Shown here in pieces: positions 42,020-50,830 of a DNA stretch of 64,000 bases; the stretch's first letter is position 1; each line of letters begins with the position of its first letter. Both the position numbers and the translations under genes were made by a program. A model generated the notes under the pieces. That model had not been told where the DNA came from, made no database searches, and saw only the letters and a program-made list of their open reading frames with translations. The stretch covers positions 294,135-358,134 of the forward strand of contig SAXG01000042.1 in the NCBI GenBank assembly GCA_012932865.1, given 5' to 3'. This DNA comes from Amylostereum areolatum. Its lineage: Eukaryota; Basidiomycota; Agaricomycetes; Russulales; Stereaceae.

Positions 42020-42880
42020 GTAATAGTATATAATTATACATAGTACATGGGTGGATATTCCGCCAGACAGAGAACACCCGCACTGCCCACGGCAGTTGTC
42101 CCATCGCGCCGGCCGGCCTCGCCGCCTCGGGATCGTGTCCGCGATGAGCTGGTGCATCGCGAAGTCGTCCGCGAGCTGCGGGTCCAGGAAGAACGGGTTG
42201 GACGCGAGGTTGGGCTGCGCGTTCGCGTCCGGAGCGGCGCTGGGGGCCGAAGCGTGGGTCGGGTGGGTGGTGGAGGCGACGGCGGGCGTGGGCGCGGCGT
42301 CGGGCACGGGGTCTGCGGCATCGAGCAGAGGGTGAGTCCAGGCGGGACGGCGAAGATAAAATAACATGCAAACGCCATTACCTGCGAGCCCGGCGTCCCG
42401 CTGCCGCCCTCCTCCGCCTCCCGCTTGCTCGCCTCGATCTCCTTCTTGATGTACGCCACCACGCGCGCGCGCACGGCCCCGTCGGCCACGAGCCGGTCCA
42501 GCGACGCGATCCGCGCGCCGCAGGCGGGGCACGGCAAGTCCTTCTCGAGCAGGTGTGTCTGCACGCACTCCTCGCAGTACACCGCGCCGCAGCACGGCGT
42601 CGCGCACCAGGCGGCGGTCGAGCGCGCACCCGAGGGCGGGGTCCGAGGGCGGGCGGTCGCGTATGTCGGCTTCGGTGAGGATTTTGGGGCGCGTGATGCG
42701 CTTTTGCCAAGAGGCGCTGGAGGGGGAGAGCGGTCAGAGATGAGGAAGAGGAAGAGAAGCGGGAAGGAAGGGGTGGGGCGAGAGGAAGAGGGAGGAGGAA
42801 GGAGGGAAGGAGGGGGAAGGGACGCACGAATCAGGTTGGGCGACGACGTAGCCGCGTGCGGTGCCGTAGCCGTACGCGGA
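42020..42880 (-). pseudogene. Captured fragment of an MPE1/RBBP6-like gene
   Basis: On the minus strand, an exon ending GYVVAQPDS joins across a 110-nt intron (GTGCGT...CTCCAG, about 42829-42720) to ASWQKRITRPKILTEADI. It then runs through the RING/U-box-like block TPCCGAVYCEECVQTHLLEK and DLPCPACGARIASLDRLV to a helix YIKKEIEASKREAE. A second intron (GTAATG...CCGCAG, about 42381-42313) follows, then the exon DPVPDAAPTPAV...LADDFAMHQLIADT. The order matches Mpe1, a subunit of the mRNA cleavage and polyadenylation factor. The N-terminal DWNN domain and zinc knuckle are absent. A small deletion near 42595-42603 (between RDAV and TPCCG) shifts the frame. Retained introns show capture at DNA level. 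Confidence 0.8.
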
Positions 42881-43474
42881 CCCGTTCGTGAGGCTGACTT
42901 TGCTCCGTCCCGAGGGCGCCCATGAGCGCTTGAGCTCGGACTGGTTCGAGGTGCGGTAGTCGAGCGCGTCGCCGCCTTGGTCGAACGACATAGTGGTGGA
43001 GTCGGGCGTAAGTATGGGGGGCGCGTCGTCACCGTTGGGCGAGGGACGGCGGCTAGCACCAGGGCTGGCGGAGGGCGTCTCGGAGGCGTTGCCGACGCGC
43101 CGTGCGCTACGCATGCTTTCCTGGGTGCTGGACGTCATCCGGTCGTCAATATTGTCATCCGTACTGCACCCGCCTTCTCTCGTTTCGTTCGAAACGATGT
43201 CGAGGACGGAGCAGGATAGGGAGCGAGTCACGCACCTAAGCCCACCCACTCCTACTCGCACCTACTCTCCCTCCTTGCGCCCCTCGGAGACCTGGGTTTG
43301 GGTCCTTGGGACTTGTTCTTCTAGCCTCCAGTGTTGATGCGGGCGTGTCGGCTCGTCGGTCGAGGCAGAGCGAGAGGCGGACGGAGCTTGCCGTCACGGT
43401 GACGAGTGTCATGCTGCCCGCGAGCATATAAGCCGGCGTTCCCCGAGCTCTCGCGCACTCAGCTCTTTCCCTTT

Positions 43475-43528
43475 TCTTTCCTTCCCTCCTCCCTCCTCCC
43501 TCCTCCCTCCTCCCTCCTCTCTCCTCGT
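43475..43528 (+). repeat. CCCTCCT microsatellite
   Basis: Seven-base units CCCTCCT are repeated about six times, with pyrimidine flanks, inside the DNA element and about 50 bp downstream of a TATA-like GCATATAAGCC at 43424-43434. It could be promoter DNA of a second captured fragment. Confidence 0.7.
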
Positions 43529-44528
43529 CCTTTCTCCCTTCGTCAACGACTTCCCCACCTTCCGTGTCGCCACTACAGGACTGTCGTGTGTCTTGTGTAA
43601 CATCGCCTGCTCGCTCGTTCGGCCACCGCACGCGTGCATCTTCAAGTTCGCCTTCTTCGCTTCGCGCGCGCATACTTGGGTGGTCTCTGGGGAGTTCGGA
43701 TTCGGCTCAATGAGGTGCGTGTTCTTCCGGCCTGTTCTTGTCTCTGGCTGATCCTTACGACCATTAAGCTTGTGGATCGGGCTTACGATATTGGGCAAGT
43801 GGAAGGTCAGGTGCGTACCATAGATCTCGGACGTCTTCTCTTGCTGACATCATCTTGTCTCCGTCTGTTGGGGTGTTGGGTTGGTAGTCCTTTGTGCTTA
43901 TGTAATAAATATATCGATTTCGCTTTTTCTTTACGCATTTTGAGTTGTCTTATATAAGTCTGATAACTGGAAAATAAAGGCTTGTTGAGGGCTAGTTATA
44001 AGATGCAATTACTTTTAATTGATGAGTCTGTCTGCCTGCCCAGTTTTAGGGGTGTTTGGGATGGTAATTAGAGGCAATTGAGGTAGTAACAAGTAATTAT
44101 GCTCAAGTAAAAAAAATAACTCAGGCTGACCTACGTAATTTGCTGTAATTACCAACTTCCGGTAACTGATGGTAATTGACGGTAACTGAGCACAATTACA
44201 GTCAATTACCTTCAATAACTAGGGGGTAGGATCCCTGATGAAGCTACCGAAGACATGGAGAATTCACCCAGTCTTCCATGCTTCGCTGCTCACCGTGTAC
44301 AAGGAGACAACGGCACATGGTCCAAACTATGAACAACCACCGCCTGACCTCGTTGATGACGAAGAAGAATATGACGTTGAAGACATCATCGACTTGAAGC
44401 CGACCCGCAACAAGAAAGGCATACAATACCTCGTCAAGTGGGCAGGCTATCCTGACTCCGAGAATACCTGGCTCCCTCGCTCCTCGCTCTCAAAAGTCAC
44501 CGACATGATCGATGCCTTCCACAAACGC

Positions 44529-45037
44529 TGTTACAACTCGATCAAGGTATTCCATTCCCTGTTGCCTTATTAGGAAGGACGTCGCTAAACGACGGGTTAC
44601 AACTGTGCCCCAGTTCGTAACCGTCTCAACGACGTAGCCACAACAGTGCCACAGATCGTAGTCAGCTCAACAGTGCAGCCACGACTGTGCCCCAGTCACG
44701 TACCCATAGATACCTGATACGACTGTTACCAGATGTACATATGTTTGTTCAACCTCCTTCTCTATAAAAGGAGGCTCGACGAGCGAGTTATTCCCCAGCT
44801 CGTTCTCTTTGTAAATACAGGACTGTTCTAAATAGAACCTCCTCTTAAAGCTACCAAAGAGAATCTAACACAAACTAAGTCGACCACTCGCCTAAGTCTT
44901 CCGTGAAGACTTACTGCTTCGCTCATCGACCTTAACCTTCGTATAACTGAGACGTCTGGATCACCTGATCCCACTTCTCGTCCACACGAGTACTGTAGCC
45001 TGAGCCGCTTGTCACGTGATAAGGACCGTCCTTAACA
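44529..45037 (+). repeat. Solo F1-family LTR in F2a pol
   Basis: This 509-bp LTR begins TGTTACAACTCG, ends CGTCCTTAACA and is flanked by the 5-bp duplication AACGC (44524-44528 and 45038-45042). It is homologous to F1 LTRs and in plus orientation. A TATA box (CTATAAAAGG) lies at about 44763-44772. No F1 internal sequence remains, so the element was lost by LTR-LTR recombination. Confidence 0.93.
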
Positions 45038-45160
45038 AACGCCATCCAAACACGCCCCGCCCTGTGCGTTCCCTCGGCATCTCCTTTGATGATTTCCTCG
45101 CATCTACCCTTGCAGATGACATTGCGCTCCAGGCAAAAGCGCGTCTTAAAGGGGGGGTAA

Positions 45161-45583
45161 TGTCACGGATCGCTCCATTTCTCTCTTCATTTGCAGACCT
45201 CGTACACGCGACGCATCACGGCACATGACTTTCCCTTGCATCACATGCTTCAACGACGTCATTGCCCGGACTTCCGAGTGGGGTTCCGCATCCTTATCTA
45301 TGACATCATTGCTCCGGACCTTCGTCCTCCGCCCCATGACTCCTTTCTTATTGTTCCCCCCACTCGCACCACTATCACATCGCATCGCACCATCGTACCC
45401 ACTTGTATATAAGGACAGTGTTTCTCTTCCCTCTTCCCTAGACTGTCCATCTCGTCATACGGTACTGTAGCGCACGTTGCACTACCCTAGACCCCTGCAC
45501 TCTCGAATCTATCGTTTCTTCTCACTCCTCTCATCGTCACGACTTAGGCGGTTCCATTGGTCTCATAAACTGCATTTCTGACA
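45161..45583 (+). repeat. F2a 3' LTR (423 bp)
   Basis: Directly follows the polypurine tract at 45148-45160. It starts TGTCACGGATCGC and ends GCATTTCTGACA. It shows several substitutions relative to the 5' LTR, so F2a is older than F1a or is a recombinant. Confidence 0.92.
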
Positions 45584-46269
45584 GTTGGTAGGTCGGCGGC
45601 AGGGGAGTGAGGGATGGGTGGAAGGACAAGGAGTAACACGTAGAGAATAAGGAAAGTTGGAGGCGAGAGGTAATGATCAGGGTTGTGGGAACGAACGGTG
45701 GAGAAATGGCGAGACAGAAAAGAGGGTGTACGGTGGGGGGAACAAAGACGGCGGGCGCTCAACGTCGACGGAAGCAAAAAGCGGGAGGAGCCAATACCGT
45801 TCCTTTCTCCTTCCACCTCATCCGCGGGCTGCGCGGGCCTCAATGTGCGGTCTTGTCGGCCGGACACGGCGCGTGTACAGCGCGGCGAGGGTGCAGATGT
45901 TGGAGTAGGTGAGGTGGGATGGGGGAACGAGAAAGCTGTGGGAAGAGTGCAGGAGTGAGTGCGCCAAAGCGTGCACTGATCTACACGAGGGGCCCCGCGG
46001 GTCACGTGGTGCGCGCGCGAATCCGTTCGGGAGTGCTCAGAATGAAAAGGGAGGCGTAGGTGTTGAAGATGAATTTGGCGTATCGGAAGGGTAAGAACGA
46101 GGGATGATGGTGTGACTACGAGGAGTCTCGTGGGCACTACCACAACGGATCTGACGAAGAGGTGCGTGCTCGTCTGCCATGTCTTCAACAGTGGTGTAGC
46201 TAGGGAGGGACACGGGTACTCCCGCGGGTCCCGGAAGCCGACCCGCACCCGTCCCGCGAAAACCCGTAC
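45584..46269. other. Spacer between F2a and F1b, no gene recognised
   Basis: Purine-rich plus strand with short frames on both strands. The 250-codon minus-strand frame that crosses it runs into LTR sequence at both ends and is rich in Ser/Pro/Arg, so it is not treated as a gene. Confidence 0.5.
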
Positions 46270-46775
46270 TGTTACAACTTGTCCAAGGTACTTCATTTCC
46301 CATTGCCTTATTAGGAAGGACGTCGCTAAACAACGGATTACGACTGTGCCCCAGTTCGTAACCGTCTCAACGACGCGACGACGACAGTGCCACAGATCGT
46401 CACCGTCTCAACGGCACAGCCGCGACGGTGCCACAGTCTCATCCCCGTAGATACTTGATGCGACCGTCGCTCAATGTACATATATTTACTCGACCTCCTT
46501 TCTTATAAAAGGAGGCTCATCGAACGAGCCATTCCTCAGCTCGTTCTCTTTGTAAATACAGGACTGTTCTGAATAAGAACCTCCTCTTAAGCATACTAAA
46601 GAGAATCCAAACTAAAGTCGAAAGCTCGCCTAAGTATTCCGTGAATACTTACTGCTTCGCTCATCGACTCTAACCTTCGCGCAACCGAGACGTCTGGATC
46701 ACCTGATCCCACCTCTCACACGTAAGAGTACTGTAGCCTGAGCCGCTTGTCACGTGATAAGGATCGTCCTTAACA
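46270..46775 (+). repeat. F1b 5' LTR (506 bp)
   Basis: TGTTACAACTTG...CGTCCTTAACA, plus orientation, TATA-like CTTATAAAAGG near 46501-46511. It is shorter and diverged relative to the 551-bp F1a LTR and closer to the solo LTR at 44529. Left flank CGTAC; the other end of F1b lies beyond the window. Confidence 0.9.
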
Positions 46776-48170
46776 CTAGAACGAGCTCTCCTCTACACTA
46801 GCTCACCCTACAGTTTGGCGCAGAGCGTCAAACGAAACACCCACCACGGAGTCAGCGGAACAACCCGCTGAAAAAAGACCATCAGATTTTGAGATCCCTC
46901 AACTCCAATCAAACTGCAGTCGAGACTTCCCTAACGGAAACGAAGATCATCACTGGACATTTGACCCCTATCATCTCCTTTTTTACTACGACGGAGCCCT
47001 CATCGCGAAAGAAAGCAAAGGGACATACGCATACCAGTGGAACCCACCCATATACAGATACAACCTTCCCCCAGCAGCAGAATACTTCAAAGATAGATCC
47101 AAAAGAGAAAAGGAAGACGGAAGCTACGACAATTCACATTGGAAGCGCCCAGATTATTCAAGACCTCATATCGGGCCCCTCTCATCAGAAGAACTCTGGA
47201 AACACCCGGACGCACAGAAAGTCGAAGAGAAACCTTACACCGGGAATATTAAGGACTACTGGGAATTTGATCCCGATACCGACACAGCCGATACGACAAC
47301 CGAACCACAGAACCCTCGAACCGAACTCCAGCATCCTCAAGAACCCGCAACAGCCGCACCACCTCCAGAGGAAACCGCGCCAGAACCTAAGAGAACTATA
47401 TCAAACCCCCAAATTAAGTCCGATCCCGGAGGAAGTCGAGAAAGCAGCCCATCGAGCGCAGCAGAAACGGAAGAACATACAGAGAACTCAACAAGATCCC
47501 AATCACCTGACGACATCTTCGGAACCACAAGAGGAAGACAAGGAAATCTATTTGGAAAACCCGAGAACGTCACAACAATGGGAGACGCCGCCGCCTCGAT
47601 ACCCAACCCCGCCACCACACTTAGCAATGTCCCCCCTGGAGAGACTAATGTACCGCGCCAGACGCCTGCAACTCCAACACCAGCCGATCCCGCAAAACCG
47701 AGACATGAGACTCGATTCCCCCTAGGACTTGGCACGACCGACCCAATAGGATGGAGAACGCTAACGCCACCATCACCATCACTCTCCAACCAATCAATAG
47801 ATAACAAAAAGGGAAAAGAAGTCAGAGACTACGTCTTCGGGAGAGGAGCAACCGCGGATCTTCCGAAAGAATCGAAGCACCCACCAGGGAATTCCCCACC
47901 AGGAGGAACAGGCACAATCGGATCAAAACCCGATGATAAGGACAAAGGATTCAAACTAAACGCACTGGGAGTATACGACGGAAGAGATCGAGCGAAAGCA
48001 GCAAAGTTCATAGAACAATGCGTACTTCGCTTCATAGCCTTTCCCAACGCGTATGCAGCCAACATGCGTAAGATAACCTTTGTACTCTCGCATCTCACCG
48101 ATGGACCAGCCCTCCACTGGGCGTCCCTCTTAATAAGTAAGATCGATAAGATACGAGATCGTGGTCTAGA
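46776..48170 (+). pseudogene. gag: F1b leader and gag 5' part, cut by F2 insertion
   Basis: After the LTR the gag frame is open and ATG-free from 46780 to the gag ATG at 47578 (MGDAAASIPNP), as in F1a. Gag continues through LNALGVYDGRDRAKAAKFIE and breaks at IRDRGLD where the F2b 5' LTR starts (48171). The 5 bp CTAGA at 48166-48170 is one half of the target duplication; the other half is found inverted at 58737-58741. Confidence 0.9.
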
Positions 48171-48590
48171 TGTCACGGATCGCTCCATTTCTTTCTTCGT
48201 TTGCAGACCTTGTACACGCGACACATCACGGCACATGACTTTCCTTCGCATCACGTGCTCCAACGACGTCATTGCCCGGACTTCCGAACGGTGTTCCGTA
48301 TCCTTATCTATGACATCATTGCTCCGGACCTCTGTCCTCCTCCCCATGACTCCTTTCTTATTGTTTCCCCCGCTCGCACCACTATCGCATCGCATCGCAC
48401 CATCGTTCCCACTTGTATATAAGGACAGTATCCCTTTTCCCTTTTCCTCAGACTGTCCATCTCGTCATACGGCACTGTAGCGTACGTTGCACTACCCTAG
48501 ACCCCGGCACTCTCGAATCTATTCTCTTCTCGCTCCTCCCATCGTCGCGACTTAGGCGGTTCATCGGTCTCATAAACTGCGTTTCTGACA
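48171..48590 (+). repeat. F2b 5' LTR
   Basis: TGTCACGGATCGC...GCGTTTCTGACA; TATA GTATATAAGG at 48415-48424. Its true partner by sequence and target duplication is the inverted LTR at 58742. Confidence 0.93.
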
Positions 48591-49798
48591 CCTGGACAGT
48601 CTACCCCTACGCCTACCTCGCACCCCTCTCTCCATCTACCTCTGCCGTCTCTACGACGTTAAAAACTCCCACCACGGACCTCCCGAACGCACCGGTTTTC
48701 CTCCCGTTCAACGGAAAGCCGATCACCCCCCGCGACGACGCACCACTCCCCTACCCTTGGTCCGACGCCGTCACCGTCAACTGCCTCGTCCCCGTACAGA
48801 ACCTCTGCAAGAAAGATCCCTGGACCGCGCACGGCCTCAACTTCCGCATCTTCGAGTGGAGGTGGCACAAGGATCACGGTACTGTCGTCCTTGCCCTATA
48901 CGTCCGGATCACCACGTGCATCAACGTAGACCTCGAACGCCTTGAATTCACCCTCCACGCCCCCACCTACCACACGTACCTCATCCAGGACGCCCCCAAC
49001 CCGATCCTCCAAACCAGTTTCACCTCCGTCTCCCAGTTTAACCGCCGGACCCCCGAATCCACCCCGCCACCAGTCCTCCGTCCCACCATCAAGGGTAAGA
49101 CCCTTCGTCTCCGCCACCACGAACATAAGATCCGCCAGGCAGTAAAAGCCGGCTACCTCACCAAGAAACTCCTCGGCCGTCGCCCCATCGTGGCGGACTT
49201 CTTCTAGACCATCATCACGTCCTCCACAGCCCCTCGTCCCCCCACTCCGAACCTCCCCCCAGGCGTTTTTCGAGACTACTGTCCCGAAGAATACTATATC
49301 CTCACCTCGCAGCAGACTAAGGAATCCGTACGTTGGCTGCACGACGAACCAAACCGGCAACGTCGAGACTGGTACTTCGACGACCGTGACGAACAACCCT
49401 ACGTTGAAGAATCGGATTTTGCCACCGCTGCGGACGTTCTACAGCGCTTCCTGAACCCCCCTCCGACCAACTCGCCCCCACCCCGTCGACGTACTGTAAT
49501 CGAAGTCCCAGAAGGGATCAACCACAACGACACAACTGGGAAGTGGTACGCCTATAGACGGAACAAGAACGGAACCCCAGGACGATCAGTAGTTGAGTGG
49601 CAGCCCACTTCGTTCAGTCCCGTCCAAGATCACTGGTCGTGGCATCATAACCAGCAATTCCTCACCCCCGCCGACTTCCTTGTCGCAAAACAAGTTGAGG
49701 ACGAAGTTGAAGAAGCAGAAGAACGCCGACGAGAAACCCTACGCCGCCTTGATCAAGAACTCGCCCAATCCCTCACCGTCCCCCTCCCCTTCGACAAG
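48591..49798 (+). promoter_or_regulatory. F2b leader: no ATG, open frame with one TAG
   Basis: The gag frame is open from 48413 inside the LTR to the gag ATG at 49799, apart from TAG at 49205-49207. I find no ATG in any sense frame across the leader or the LTR downstream of the TATA box. Most differences from F2a are scattered; several change amino acids, so purifying selection on a protein is not obvious. Confidence 0.6.
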
Positions 49799-50824
49799 AT
49801 GTCCGATGCCGAATCCAAACCTGCCGTCTCCAAGCGGGAGATCGGCCCCAAGCCAAAGCCATTCAAAGGCGATAGACGCGACACCCTCCGGTTCTCCCTC
49901 GAGCTCCGCATGTTCCTGCGCGTTAACAAAGATGTTTATGCCACAGATGACGCCAAGATGATGCTCCTCCTTAGCCTGATGGAGGACGACACGGCGAAAG
50001 CCTGGGCCACGCATCGCCGCATGGAACTCTTCGCCGACGAAGACGAGAAGGAAGACGCCGACACCCTCGACCCCACGCCCCCAACACTCCACTATAGCTC
50101 CTACAAAGAGCTCTTCGAGAGGTTTGGCAAAGACTTCGTGCCCGTCGATCCGAAGATAGAGGCTCAGCGTAAGATCAACGAGCTCGCAATGACCACCCGG
50201 GACGTCACTGACTTTATCACCGAGTTTGAGATGCTGGCAACCATGTCAGCGTACGACGACGAGGCGCTAATCCACTTTTTCAAGAAGGGACTTCAGCGTG
50301 ACCTCGGCAAGCAGGTGGCCCGGTCGTACCCGTTCCCCACCAAGCTCGCGGAGTGGAAGGAGCGTGCCCGCCGCATCAACCACCAGTGGCTCGAAGAGAA
50401 CCCGGAGAGGAAGAGCAGTCAGTCCAAGGGGGCTGTCGCGCTCACCTCGAACGGTTCGATCAACGACTCCTCGTCGCGCCGAGTCGGCGCCTTCACCAAC
50501 ACCTCGACCCGCCCTGCAAAGCTGACGGACGACGAGCGCGCAAAGATGATGCGCGAAGGCAAGTGCTTCATGTGTCGACAAGCCGGTCACGTCTCTCGCG
50601 ACTGCCCCAACCGCGATTCGAGCGCGCGACGGGTGGGCGCAGTAGAGACTGGGTCCAAGGCCCCTCCCCTGCCGACAAACACGGCTCCGTCCACTGCAAA
50701 AGCAGCTCCCGACCCATCCAAAACCATCGCGGCGATCACTCGCCAGCTGAAGGATCTGGACGCGGAAGGCAAGGAGCAGGCAGTAGCGCTGTTGAAGGAC
50801 ATCCTGGAATCGCAGGATTTTTGA
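49799..50824 (+). CDS. gag: F2b gag (341 aa), intact
   Basis: MSDAESKPAVSKREIG start. A capsid-like helical domain occupies about residues 20-200 (RFSLELRMFLRVNKDVY, EFEMLATMSAYDDEALIHFF). A basic linker follows, then the CCHC knuckle CFMCRQAGHVSRDC at about 258-271. The C-terminal helix AITRQLKDLDAEGKEQAVAL leads to SQDF-stop. It differs from F2a mainly by having CGA where F2a has a stop. Confidence 0.95.
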   Translation: MSDAESKPAVSKREIGPKPKPFKGDRRDTLRFSLELRMFLRVNKDVYATDDAKMMLLLSLMEDDTAKAWATHRRMELFADEDEKEDADTLDPTPPTLHYSSYKELFERFGKDFVPVDPKIEAQRKINELAMTTRDVTDFITEFEMLATMSAYDDEALIHFFKKGLQRDLGKQVARSYPFPTKLAEWKERARRINHQWLEENPERKSSQSKGAVALTSNGSINDSSSRRVGAFTNTSTRPAKLTDDERAKMMREGKCFMCRQAGHVSRDCPNRDSSARRVGAVETGSKAPPLPTNTAPSTAKAAPDPSKTIAAITRQLKDLDAEGKEQAVALLKDILESQDF

Positions 50825-50830
50825 AACGCC
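50814..50830 (+). promoter_or_regulatory. F2b gag-pol -1 frameshift site
   Basis: CAG-GAT-TTT-TGA ends gag at 50824; pol reads TTG-AAA in the -1 frame from 50821. Identical in F2a. Confidence 0.65.

Larger units (their letters stand above)
41490..44240 (-). mobile_element. DNA element carrying an MPE1-like gene fragment, inserted in F2a pol
   Basis: Insertion borders are clear against the uninterrupted F2b pol (CGCCTGAAGCTGCCG). The ends are imperfect inverted repeats: CATCAGGAAACCCCCCCATA outward from the left, and CATCAGGGATCCTACCCCCT read inward from the right, both leading to TAGTTATT. The target duplication is short and ambiguous (AA, or TGAA if the ends are trimmed). The right subterminal 150 bp is packed with GGTAATTGA/TAATTAC-type words, like transposase-binding arrays; the left side has a long hairpin (TTTGGCCACG...CGTGGCCAAA, 41536-41571). 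No transposase is seen. The cargo includes host-gene exons, making it a Pack-type non-autonomous element by analogy. Confidence 0.75.
37867..45228 (+). pseudogene. pol: F2a pol, interrupted by a DNA element and a solo LTR
   Basis: The first part, 37867-41489, is open and carries protease (ALLDSGAEGIIIN), RT ([28 protein letters not shown]), RNase H (VEVDASDFATGGILSQ) and integrase with HHCC and a DD35E core ([31 protein letters not shown]). Coding then jumps over 41490-44240 and resumes KLPKTWRIHPVFHASLL at 44241. The chromodomain (EEYDVEDIIDLKPTRN, YLVKWAGYPDSENTWLP) follows. It is broken again at 44528 by the solo LTR and resumes at 45043 (HPNTPRPVRSLG), ending inside the 3' LTR at 45228. 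Compared with F2b, coding outside the insertions is well kept. Confidence 0.93.
35217..45583 (+). mobile_element. F2a: Ty3/gypsy element with two nested insertions
   Basis: 5' LTR 35217-35636 and 3' LTR 45161-45583, both TGTCACGGATCG...TTTCTGACA. Gag and pol lie on the plus strand. The pol 3' part is interrupted by a 2.75-kb DNA element (41490-44240) and a solo F1 LTR (44529-45037). The bases flanking the LTRs (CCCAG left, GTTGG right) do not match, so no target duplication is evident; this copy may be a recombinant. A polypurine tract AAAGGGGGGGTAA is at 45148-45160. Confidence 0.9.

Noticed and set aside
41488..44242. Treating 41490-44240 as a Helitron
   Set aside because: It has inverted terminal similarity and subterminal arrays rather than a TC...CTRR pair with a 3' hairpin, and no Rep/helicase.
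45544..46296. A 250-codon minus-strand frame between F2a and F1b
   Set aside because: It starts in F1b LTR and ends in F2a LTR sequence, is low complexity and resembles nothing known.
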